Below, piece after piece: positions 12,535 to 25,500 of a stretch of 64,000 bases of DNA. The notes under the pieces are model-generated. The model did not search any database, was not told the DNA's origin, and was given only the letters and a program-made list of their open reading frames with translations. The translations under genes and the position numbers were made by a program. Origin of the DNA: Saxidomus purpurata (Eukaryota; Mollusca; Bivalvia; Venerida; Veneridae); NCBI GenBank assembly GCA_022818135.1, contig JAFMSR010000003.1, positions 33,228,526 to 33,292,525 of the forward strand, given 5' to 3'. How positions within the stretch are numbered: the first letter of the stretch is position 1; every line of letters starts with the position of its first letter.

Positions 12535-13505
12535 TCATGTCTGTTTGATCAAGTCTAGCGGACCATCCTCTTTGCTACTGTTTGTGTACATGCCAAATTT
12601 CTGCCGTTTTTGCAATGGAATGTAACCCCAGCCATCTGGAAATCTTTCTCTATACTTTGGTACTGCTGAAATTGGTTGACTAGGTCCTAATGTCTGACCA
12701 TGTACTGACGATGTGGACAATGGGGGTCCAGGTGTCACTGCAAATGTGGAACCTTGAGACAGCATTGGATGCTGCCCAGAAACCAAGCAAGGGGGGCGGC
12801 CAGCATTCTGATTAAACCCTTGTTGTTGTTGTTGTTGCTGTGGCGCATAAGTCAAAGGGGACGAGTGTCTGGAGCCAGGGAAAGTCTGGGGCGGGGATCT
12901 TGACTGTTGGTAGGACTGAGGGGAACCAGATAATGAACTGGACTGACTTTGGTCACTTTGATCTAAAACTAAGCGTTTTTTCATTGGAATGGATTTTTCC
13001 TCCTTAAAGCTAGACCTTAGTGAATCTTGTAAAATATTATTCTCATTCATCTGTATATCTGAAGAATTTTTCTTCAACATTACTGACTTTACATTGGATA
13101 GACTGAAGTTTTCATTTGATGTAAAAACTCTGAGATGCAAGGGAGAATACTTTTGGTCCACAAACTTGTTCTCCTCTGTTTTATTTTTGTGTACCAATAC
13201 TTGTGACTCTGTTTGTAAACCAGTCAGAATAACTGTATCTTGTGCTGGAATTGTGATTTTCAGTGGTGAAATATCTGACGTACAACAGAAAGTATCACCA
13301 ATACAGTCAAACTCCAGATCTTTTGCTTCAAAGTCCTTGCTCTCAACCACTGTGTTCAATCCACTATTTCGTTGCTGCACTGTTTCTCTGCCAGCATTGT
13401 CTGCGTAGCTGTTTATCCCATTCTGTTCCATTGACCTGGCTATCTGCTGCTGTTGTTGTTGTTGTTGCTGCATATCATTCACAGGCTGACATGTGACCAT
13501 CAATC
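12535..13505 (-). CDS. Exon 7 of the DUF3504 gene (terminal coding exon)
   Basis: 971 nt from TTATTCCAG|GA to the TGA stop. It encodes residues 515-837: Q9, a Ser/Asn-rich region, a KKR cluster near 690, a Ser/Pro/Gln-rich region with Q7, and a C-terminal block with GWGYIPLQKRQKFG ending DGPLDLIKQT. PLDLI resembles the PxDLS CtBP-docking motif, with I for S. No folded domain is recognised. The frame could extend upstream past the splice site, but that part is intron. Confidence 0.85.
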
Positions 13506-16500
13506 CTGGAATAAATAAAACCCAACATAAAAGCTGCAATATCAAAATTTATGATCAAATGGTTATTTCAGTTATTTTGATGAATGAATTGGTGCATAAA
13601 GGTCGCATTAAAATCTTTGTATAAAGAAGAGGGCCAAGATGGCCAAATATCACTCACCTGGCTACCATTGGCCATAATAGAATAGAAACTTATAACAAGC
13701 TGCATAGTTTCTTGATGCAGGTTAAGAGAGGATACTCCTGGCAAACATTCAACACATTGTTTAAGGTCACATGACTTCAGTCTTGGACTTACCTTAAAAT
13801 CAATATGGCCAACAAGCATTCCAATAAAGAATTTGACAAATGTCAGCCCTACATACCTTATAATTATTGACCATAAGCAAATCTTGAGGGATGAATGCAG
13901 TCTTGGTCTTTGACCTAATGACTCCTAAACCAACGTGGGTTATCAACCTATAGTATGTGACCTGACCAAGAAGTCAATACTTTGAATTGACATATATCAC
14001 AAAGAAAATAATTAATACTGATGAAGATAATATAATATAATTATATCTATGAGTGGATGCATGACAAATAGCTTTACATAACTAATGGTGTCTTGTTATA
14101 TACCGACTCAAAATAAAATTTTGTATCTTGTTGTACTTTGTAGCATTTTTCTGTAAATTAAGGGCATGTAACTCTGAAAAAACTGTTATTATCTGGTACA
14201 TGATATATGATATGTGTGAAAACACACATTCTGTCACCAGAATGGTGAAGAACTGCATTTCCTACTGAGTTTAAATGGTGAAATATGACAAGTTTGTTAA
14301 TTAACAGCACAAAAGTTTGGCTATGACTCTATGCTGTCAAACTTGGCTGTAAATTGTACTTGACGGAGATCTTACTTATACAATTTTGCCAAATCAAGGG
14401 CACTTAACTCTAGAACTTGCACAAAATTGATGAACTTGTTTGAGATCGTATGGAAATACACATTCTGTGAGTATTATAGATTAAACTGATCACAAGTGAC
14501 CATTAATGACATAAACGATACAAAGTATGAGCATAAATTTTGTGTTATCTGTCAGAATGTATGTACTGAATAAAGATCTCATGTATTTACACAAATCAGT
14601 AGATAAATGAAACACGAGGGTATAACTAATCATCATATTACAAAAACTAAGCCTCAAATATCCATAAAAGTCCATCTCTTATGAGCTTAAAAACATTTGG
14701 TTTTCCAGTCTTGAAACTGAGCATGTGTGGGGTAATATCATCATTGTGTAATTCCAAGAAGTAATTAATTACCTTAATATAAAGCCTGAAAGGAATCTGA
14801 GACAAATGAACAAGATAATTGGCAGATTTCAAGCTAATATCAAATACAAATACCAGCCGTATTGGTTATTTCGGGTATTTAAAAGATTTCTCATTTCCAC
14901 GAGAAACAGACTGATTAACTAGTCCAAAATCACCAACACCGACCACACTTCTACTAGCAATACGGGAGATCATGGGATAACAAAAAGATTTTCATTAACT
15001 TGACAGATTTTTATAGCAAAGTCTAGCATGGAACTAAACAGGTGCATCAAAAATGTATTTTTCCTTGATACTAACAAAAAATGTGATTATTCCATCCAAC
15101 CTAGTTTTATAACAAGAGCTGTCAGTAGGACAGCGTGCTCATCTTTTTTAGTGCTTGCCAAAACAAGAGGGCCAAGATGGCCCTATATCACTCACCTGAC
15201 TTTCATTGGCTATAATACAAGGGGTCATGATTTTAACATAATTCGTAGAGTTCCACTACTCAATGCTAAGTAACGTTCCACATATCAAAGCTCTGCCTGC
15301 CGGCCATGTGTTTTTTTAAAGTTTTCCCTATATAAGCCTATGTAAAATCAAATTACCCCCCAGGCAGGGTCAATTTTGTGATTGTAAGTCGATAAAGGGC
15401 CTTAATTGAAAAAAATAAATCCTTGACAGAGTTACCTTGTCTTGCCTACAGATGGGGGAAATGATGCAAACAAGTATTCCAACTTTCAAAGCAATATCTC
15501 AAAGGGTCAAGTTGATAAGTGGATTTTAACCAAATTCAATGTATTTTCTAAGTCGAAAAAGGGGCATAATTCTGACAAAAACCTTTGTCTGTTGATGGAA
15601 GTAATAATGGCAAATGAGTAATAAGGGGAAGATTTAAAAAAAAAAAAAAAAAAAAAGGTTGGGTTTTGGCTTCCAAAGGGGGTTGGGTTTGTCCCAAATT
15701 TCGGGATCGACCAAAATTATTTCTATCAAAAAAGCATTGTCCCTATGTATGGTCAGATTTAAAGCAATATCTGTAATGATTTTGAAATTAAGTGGGGTGA
15801 TTTGAAAAACTTAACCAAGCTTAATGCACTTTCTTAGTCAAAAAAGGGCCATAAGTCTGACAAAAACCTTGACAGAGTTATGTTCTCTTGTTTGTTGATG
15901 GAGGTTATGATGGTTAACAAATATGGTAAGTTTCAAAGCCATATCTCTTATGGTTTTGAAATAAAGTGGGGTGGTACGAAAAACTTAACCAACACTGACG
16001 TGGACGCGAGTAGGATAACTCCCCATTTCTTCGAAAAGTCAAGCTAAATATTAATGTGAAGAAATTATCCTATTTTGGGATACTGCATTTGTTATTTTGA
16101 CTTTTAATGACTATAATCGGTCATTGACCAAGAGTAATGGGTCCCAGCCCTGCTACTGACCATGCCTTTTTATGTGACAAAGTTGGCAGTTTCTTATGAA
16201 GGACAGGGATCTAGTACTGATTCTTCCCAGGACTTATGGTTAGGTAAACTGCCAGGCTATACAAATGACCAAAATACAGATAAATTGGGCGTTTAACTCA
16301 TACAATAATAACATCAACTATTTTGCAGGATTAAACCTCATTTAAGACATACAATATACTTTAAATTAGGTTCCCACAATACCATACCTGAAGGAAAAGT
16401 ACTGGTTAGAACTCAAGAATTGGTCTCTGAGTGTAGTCTTTAATGTTTCATTACAACAAACACTGAAAAAGACCATTTCTAATCTGGTTTGTAAAAATAA

Positions 16501-19500
16501 ACATTCAAAGAAGCACTATACCTGATGACTCGTGTTTCACCTCAAATGTTTTCATCCAGTTGATGAACGATTTGATATCCCTCACTTCTAAGCTGTGTAC
16601 AATGTCTAAACACTTCAATTTCGCTTCCAATATGGTCCCTGTTAAAAAAAAAATGAGAATCACATAATTTTATGTGCATTACTGTAACATATTCAAAAGC
16701 CTATATACATGTATTATGTAACTAAGATACCTGTCAAGCAACATATCTCAGGAAAAGAAACACGGTATATTTCTACCTGATATCTTCTCATTTTCTCTAC
16801 TTCTACTAGATTGTTTATACAAATTATACAGAAGAAAAGCCATCTAAATAGTGTGACTCCGTTAATTTGTATAATCTTGTTAGATTCTAGCCAACTGCCT
16901 GACAGTGATCCTCCCCAAGGATTTTGATAATTGGTTCACATCCACTAGATGATACTTCCTACCAGTAATCTAAGCTCTCACCCATGCAAAACTAGACCGG
17001 AAGATTTTTCAAATTTCTAAAATGAACATACATGAATAGTACTTCGTTTCTGTCAGCGCCATCCTTTTCAGTTAGCAAAGTTACAGTCACTCATCCCTTA
17101 CTGGAAATAGTTTGCATGTATCAATATCTCAAGGAGTTCCCTATTAACAAAACTGTTGTGGTAAACATGTTGATGATTGTTAAGTTATCAGCCCAGCAGG
17201 TAAATATTATGATAACAGCAACTGAATCCCATCCCATCCTATCCCATGGCATATCAAAACAAGATTATAAGGAAATCTACTTTGTAAACATGTACATAAT
17301 CATAGCATAGCTCTTATGTGTCTCCCCTTTAAGTTATCTTCTTTTGTTACCTTTTTCTACTGATTATAACTGACATGATTGGCTGAAACTTACTGTACAT
17401 AATGACTGGGGACAATCATAGGAGAAGCAGTATGCAAGAACAACAACTCTTGCGTGATTAACTTATGATTTAACCATCAAGGTTATTTTTTGTGCATTCA
17501 TCAACAGTTAAAATAAAAAGGATAAACCCCGAAAACTGCTTAAACTGAGGAAGTTTGTAGTAACAGAATACCTTGCAAACAAACTTAAAAAGAGATATTG
17601 TTCTTGGCAAAACTCTGTAATTTGTCAAGATAGAGTTATGGTTCTGTACACTAGACTCTTCTCAATGTGCTTGACCATTGTATGAAGGTGTAGTGAATTC
17701 CAACCAGTAGTTTTCGAATTATGCTCCAGACAAGTAAAAGTAACAAAGGGCAATAACTCTGAAATGAGTCAAGATAGTTATTGTTCTTTTGCATTGCACT
17801 TCCTCTCATTGTGCTTGACCATTGCATATAGTTGTATTGAATTCCAACCAGTAGTTTTCGAATAATGCTCCGGACAAGGAAAAGTAACAAAGGGCAATAA
17901 CTCTGTAATTAGTCAAGATGGAGTTATGGTTCCTGAGCAATGCACTTCCTCTCATTATGCTTGACCATTGTATGAAGTTGTATTGAATTCCTACCAGTAG
18001 TTTTTTAATTATGCTTTGGACAAGGAAAAGTAACAAAGGGCAATAACTCTGTGTTGAGTCAAGATATAGTTATGGTTCCTATGCGCTGCACTTCCTCTCA
18101 ATGTACTTGACCATTGTATGAGGTTGTATTGAATTCCAACTAGTAGTTTTCAAGTTATGCTCTGCAACAAGGAAAAGTAACAAAGGGCAATAACTCTGTA
18201 AATACTCAAGATAGAGTTATGGTTCTTGTACACTGCGAATCCTCTGATTGTGCTTGATCATTGTATGAAATTATTTTGAATTCCAACCAGTAGTTTTCAA
18301 GTTATGCTCTGGATAAGGAAAAGTAACAAAGGGCAATAACTCTGTAATTAGTCAAGATGGAGTTATGGTTCTTGTGCACTGCACTCCCTCTCCATGTGCT
18401 TGACCATTGTATGAAGTTGTATTGAATTCTAACTAGTAGTTTTCGAATTATGCTCTGGACAAGGAAAAGTAACAAAGGGCAATAACTCTGTAATGAGTCA
18501 AAATAGAGATATGGTTCTTCCTCTTAATGTACTTGACCATTGTATGAGGTTGTATTGAATTCCAACTAGTAGTTTTCAAGTTATGCTCCGGACAAGGAAA
18601 AGTAACAAAGGGCAATAACTCTGTAATTAGTCATGATGGAGTTATAGTTCTTGTGCACTGCACTCCTTCTCAATGTGCTTGACCATTGTATCAAGTTGTA
18701 TTGAATTCCAACCAGTAGTTTTCAAGTTATGCTCCGGACAAGGAAAAGTAACAAAGGGCAAAACTCCATAATTAGTCAAGATGGAGTTATAGTTCTTGTG
18801 CACTGCACTTCCTCTCAATGGGCTTGACCATTGTATGAAGTTGTATTGAATTCCAACTAGTAGTTTTCAAGTTATGCTCCGGACAAGGAAAATGCAACAG
18901 ACCGCCCGCCCGACCGACCAACCACCAGGTGACTCCTATATACCCCCCTAAACTTCGTTTCGGGGGTATAATTACTGAATCAAAACTGCATACATACATT
19001 TATGATTCAGTAAGCCAAGGTGAACAGGTGGGGTTATAAATCCTTTAATTAATGTGCACCTGGCAGGTATAATATTGTTTCACAGCTTCTTCTGCACTCA
19101 TTGTTCCAAGAGGAAATTGCAAGCCTTATAGTTTAGCATTTCTAACAGCTTAAAACTTGTCTCAAAGAATTTCATATATGCCCATGATATAAGGACCTGA
19201 TGCCACTGAATGCCAGCTGAGGCTACTTCTTCCACTAATTCTTGCTCTTGGGTATCTCTAGAATCCATTTTACATATTGCTCAGTCTATCTGTCATGTAA
19301 CCAGGCTGTGTCTTGTAAATAGTAACCAGTAGGAGGGGAGGGTCTTCAGTGCAAAAATCTTCAGGTTCATCATGTACTTTTTGAACTGTTGAGTGAAGGA
19401 AAGACCAACTGAACTTGCCGCCCAAGGCCAAATTAACAACACTGCAAAGAAATTCTTGGTTTGTTCAAATCTAATCACCTCTTTCTCTGATTGCTAATTC

Positions 19501-22500
19501 ACAACTTCAGGGAGTCCAATAACATATTGATCTTCAACAGTTTAGAGTGGCCATATTACCAGTAGTCTTAGTCAAGTCTCATCTGCCAAGTGGGCCTACA
19601 TTGGTCATTAACAAATGGAACTGTACCTCTTAAAACTGATAAAAACATTAAATAAAAGTAAATAATAAGAAGTGGACCAAGACTGTCCTTTATCCCACAC
19701 TTCAGAACATCTACAAAACAGACTGTACCTACATGATTAACACAGGGTAACAAGATCTCAAAAACTTCAGCAATATAATCAATCTTACTTTGTGACAACT
19801 CAATAAAAGTGCTCATAAGGTTTTTCTATGTTTTGAAGGATGATCTTCTTTTTGACCCAATGTTATGCACTTCAAATCTGAGTCCACGAACTTAGAGTCA
19901 CATCATCACAAACATCTTGACTTTCCTGCTGTCTGGGGGCTAAATTTGGCATATAGAGTATTCAGATGGTCTTGCTATATGATAAGACCTGGTGACCTAG
20001 TTCTTGACCCCACCAGACCCAGTTTTAAACTCAACCTAGATTTCAACAAACAAAAAATCTGACCAACCTTTATGATAACTAGAGCTATCACTAAATGTGA
20101 TTAATACCCCCAAAAGACTGCTTTCTAAACTGAGGAAGTTCGTAGTAACAAAATATGTTGCAAACAAACTAAAAAGAGATATTGTTCTTGGCAATAACTC
20201 TGTAATTTGTCAAGACAGAGTTATGGTTCTTGTACACTGCACTTCCTCTCAATGTGCTTGACCATTGTATGAAGTGTTATTGAATTTCAACCAATAGTTT
20301 CGGGGGGGGGGTGAATGGGGGGGATAGGGGGGACAAAGGGCAATAACCTGAAATGAGTCAAGATAGAGGGTTTGATTGTTTTTTTGCATTGCACTTCCTC
20401 TCATTGTGCTTGACCATTGTATGAAGCTGATTGAATTCCAACCAGCGGTTTTGATTTTAAAAGCTCCGGACAAGGAAAAGAATAAAGGGCAATAACTCTG
20501 TTTTTAGTCAAGATGGAGTTATGGTTCCTGTGCACTGCACTTCGCCATTGTGCTTGACCATTGTATGAAGTGTATGAATTCTAACAAGTAGTTTTGATTA
20601 TGCTGCTGGACAAGGAAAAGTAACAACGGGCAATAACTCGTAATGAGTCAAAATAGAGATATGGTTCCTGGCACTGCACTTCCTCTTAATTACTTGACCA
20701 TTGTATGAGGTTGTATGAATTCCAACCAGTAGTTTTCAAGTTATGCTTCGGACAAGGAAAAGTAACAAAAGGGCAATAACTCAGTAAATACTCAAAATAG
20801 AGTTATGGTTCTTGTGCACTGCACTTCCTCTGATTGTGTGATCATTGTATGAAATTGTATTGAATTCCAACTAGTAGTTTTCAAGTTATGCCCCGGGACA
20901 AGGAAAAGTAACAAAGGGCAATAACTCTGTAATTAGTCAAGATGGAGTTATGGTTCTTGTGCACGCACTCCTCTCAATGTGCATGACCATTGTATGAAGT
21001 TGTATTGAATTCCAACTAGCAGTTTTCAAGTTATGCTCCGGACAAGGGGGGGGAGAAAGTAACAAAGGGCAAAACTCTGTAATTAGTCAAGATGGAGTTA
21101 TAGTTCTTGTGCACTGCACTTCCTCTCAATGGCTTGACCATTGTATGAAGTTGTATGAATTCCAACTAGTAGTTTTCAAGTTATGCTCCGGACAAGGAAA
21201 ATGCAACAGACCGCCCGACCGACCGCCCGCCCGACCAACCACCGGGTGACTCCTATATACCCCCCTAAACTTCGTTTTGGGGGTATAATAAGGAAAAATA
21301 TTGTTTCTATAGTGTTCAAAAAGGATTTACTATAATTTAACCTGGTGTCTTATTTTTTTACCCTATGTGACCATGTTTTACGGTCAAATTAACCTTCAAC
21401 AAGACAAACATTCTGACCAACTTTTACAAAAATCAGGTACAAATTGTGGCCTCTAGAGTGTTCATTGGTTTCTTGTAAATTTGACATGGTAACCTTCTTT
21501 ATTTCACCATGTGACCAGTTTCAAACTCTACATAGAGTTCATTAAGCCAAAAATAAATAAGAGGGCAAAGATGGCCTAATATTGTTCACATGAGTACCAC
21601 TGAAAGTCAAAAGGTCAAGATCAATGTACCTGATGACCTAAGTTTTGACCCCATGTTACGTAGATTCAATCTTGTTCATCAAGACAAACATTTTGACTAT
21701 TTTCAAGGTGACTTTGTGTCAAATGTGACTGTTTGCAGGATTTTTTATGATTTGACCTGTAGTCCTAGTTTTTGACCCCATGAGATCCAGGTGCAAACTT
21801 AAGCTAAAGTTCATCAAAACAAACATTCTGACTAGCTTTCAAACTGATTTGGTTCAAATGTGAATTTTAGCATGTTGATAAAGCTTTTCTATAATCCCAC
21901 CTAGTCACCCAGTTTCAAACTTCACCTTGAAATTAATAATACATTCATTTACCTTGAAATTTTGAGAGATTTTCAGGATGATTGGATGCAAAATTTGGCT
22001 TCTAGAGTATTCACAATGTTTTCGTATGTTCTGAACCGGTCATCTAGTTTTTGACCCATGTGACCAATTTTCGAACCTATGTGCTCAGGTGAGCTAAAAG
22101 TCAAAATTATTAAATTTCAATCATTACTTTTTGACAATGCTTTTAGCACAGATCAAAACACTAACACTTACATCAATCTGACAGTGTTGGCATGGTAACT
22201 TGTAATGGCAAGTCAAAATTCTTTGTACGAATATTGACAGAACTGAATGCACCATCTTCAGTTCCAGACATTTTGTGTTTTTAGGCTGGTGGGGCCTATG
22301 CTGAGAAATGACCTGAAAATCAGTTACAGATGCAGTCCGAGTATATAAACATTGATACCATTTGCCTACATTTCATTTTTATTCAATACCAATTGTAGGG
22401 TTACTCAGAAGACGATTTATGTCACATGTTTGATACAGTAACTGTCTTTATACTCGCTAGTTGTTTATTTTGCGTCAATGACAAGCATAGCTTTTATTGA

Positions 22501-25500
22501 AATCATACTATCACAGAGATTCTCTAATGACATACCTGTCTCTGTTCTTTTCCTGTCTTCTTCCATTTGTGGCATATTTGGAGCACTACAGTTTGTGTGA
22601 CTGGCAATTTCTTGTCCACCATTTTGTCCTGCATCCCTGAAAGAACAAGCACTATCAGAATTACACAAAACAGACACACTATCATCTTAAACCAATATTT
22701 TCCATACCAGGAAATGAAACAGATTACACACTCTTTATAGTGCTAAACAATAAACATATTGTGCAAGCATGGAAAATGATTAACATTAAATTCAACCCTT
22801 CTGAAATCAACATTTAGCTCTACCAAACATATTTAAGAAAATGAACACATCTGGAGCAATACAAATCATGAAGGGATGTATCAATTTTGACCAAAAGTAA
22901 CATAAAAATCGTGTTATTATTTTCAAAGATTACAAGCAATGCCGTGACCTTTAGTACTGCATATTTTGGTCTGCATTTCCCTCTTGTTTCAAAATAGTGG
23001 CCAAGTACTTTATTTACTTCCTGTTGCAAACATCATAAACAATGAAAAACCAGCTGCAAAACTAAAATTTAATATCAAATCCTAAGCTAATGAATTGTTG
23101 GTTGGTTATTTTGGTAAGGAAATTTTCTTAGAACATTTTAAAAGTACTCTCACTTTTGAACAAAAGACATGGGAGTGCATCAGTTAGAGTGGACCGAACA
23201 AGGTATTGGTATATATTTTGTTCATCTTGTTTCAGGGATTTGATTATGCAACAAAGTTCTAACCAGTACTAATGTTAATTTTGCTTACTTAAAATAATCC
23301 TATTATTTTGTCAGAATAATTTGTAATTGACAGGCATAGAAAGGTCAACTATGCAACCATCATACTGTACATTTACCTTTCCTTCAAGCTGGATCAGGCA
23401 TTGGAACATATCATGGCATTTCGTACATTTGATTAATACCTTCCCACAGTTTTGACATTACTGTATGTGACAACTGTGACTATGTTTGGTCAATATGTCA
23501 GTAGCAGCCATGTTGCAAATGACCAGAATAGTGAAGCAAGTCGTCAACCGAACAACATGTTATTTTTTGGCCTTTAAAGGGTGTAACAATTACTCAAAGC
23601 ACATAATGTAACAAGAAAGATGTCTGGCAAAATTCACCATTATTTGAACAAAAATCATTCACAATGTTGCTTTCTGATCAAAGTATGTGTTATAAATAAA
23701 GCACAGTATTTTTTTTTCAATGATACTGCAAAAATAAGTAACACTTTCGGACAAAACTTTTTTTATGAAGAAACAAAGAATATGAAAGAATGTCAATGTA
23801 CGTAAACATTGATAGAATAGCATACGTAAACATTGTTTTAAAATAAATAGTACACATTTACAAATTTTATCTTATTCTACTGGAAAATTCATTAATCTAT
23901 CCAAGGGTGGGGTCAATTTTGACCATGGGGTCATGATTTGAACAATCTTTGTGGAGGTCCACAAGGCAATGCTACATGCCAAATATATAAGTTTTAGGCC
24001 TAGTGGTTTCAGAGAAGATTTTTATTTTTTTCCTATTTGTTGCCATATTAACCAGAGTGCTGCATAGAATAGAATTCATTGATCACATTTGATAGAGCTT
24101 CATGCAAGGAACATACCTGCAAAGTTTCATCAACATTGGCCAAGTGGTTTCAGAAAATATGTGTAACTGATGGACAGACAATGTACTATGCATACCGGAC
24201 GGTGAGTGGTGCTAATAGCCCACCCTGGCACATTGTGCCAAGTGAGCTTATAAGGAGATTAGTTATGGAGAGAACAAATTTTTAAAGACAAACAATACAA
24301 AATTTAATGATCTGAACAATTTCTCTGAAACTGGCATAATAAAAATCTGGAGTCTCCTGGAAAATAAGGAGACTTAATTATGTATAGATGAACTAAGCTT
24401 ACATTACCATGCACCTCATGATCCTTTCTGACAGATGGACAAAAGCTAGTTTCATACCGCGTATTGCATAAGGTCATAATTAAGAGCAGCCCATGCCATG
24501 TTGGGAGTGAGTTGAAAATGGCAGTCCATGCTGGTATTTAGTATGCATGTGTCAGTTTCATGTTTAAAATGATCTGTTTCATCTAAAAGATCACATGTTC
24601 AAGAAACATTACTTGGGAGTCAGGCAAAGTGATCGAGGTTTTGCATACTGTGTTAAAATAATTACTGTTTTCTGCCAATTTTCGCAGCTGTGAATGACAC
24701 TAGCAGCTCTTACACACCTTTGTGACCAATCTGATTATGACATGCGACTTTCATGTGTATACCCATTCACATTCCTGCTGTAATTCTAATAAGGAAATAC
24801 TGAAAGACGCTCATTTTTAACGCACAAAGTAGCTATGTAATTTCAGGTTTTGTTTATTAATAATACCTTTTCAATCATATCCAATGTCTGTACAACTTAC
24901 CAAGAGCAAAGTTCCTTAATCAGTAATAAGCAACTTATTGACCACTGCGCAAGTTGAGACAGAGGTGATAATTGACACACTGTACAATATGATTCCTTAC
25001 AGAAAAAAGTAGTCAGGGAGAAGATCAAACTTGTGGGAGAAAATATGCTATCACATGTCAGAGTGTTTCAGATATACAACAAATTACTACATCACTAGAC
25101 ATCTTTTTAACATTTACATGCCAAGGGAAAACAGAGCAGAAAGCAAGGTACCACTGCAAGTTGTCAGTAAAGATCAAACACAATCTACTCAAAATAGAAA
25201 GTATATTAAATATTCTTAAATATTTTAAGAAAAGACACCAAAAATATATAATGCTTCATCCCCAAGTGATTCCAAGTTTACATTTGCCTTTATTGTCAGC
25301 TAAAACCTTAACCCTTAAACTTACCAAATGCAAAATATTCAAAGGAACAGAGCTTTCATAATTTAAGTTTTTTGTGCTAACAAACAAACAAACAAACAAG
25401 TCGCTTTTCACACATTTTACATTTCTGCTATTAGTATTTCTTCACACAATGTCATGTACTGTGAAGTTTTTGTTCACATATCATGCAGTCTCAGTTCCTG

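Noticed and set aside
12989..13408. 139-residue plus-strand frame
   Set aside because: Antisense shadow of terminal exon 7 of the DUF3504 gene.
13505..13545. Extension of exon 7 upstream to a MILQLLCWVLF signal-peptide-like start
   Set aside because: The hydrophobic start is intron sequence ahead of a good TTATTCCAG acceptor, and only the spliced form matches the phase of exon 6.
17651..18036. Minus-strand 76-79-residue frames with repeated LLVGIQYN motifs
   Set aside because: They recur because they lie in tandem 146-bp units of a dispersed element; they are not a membrane protein.
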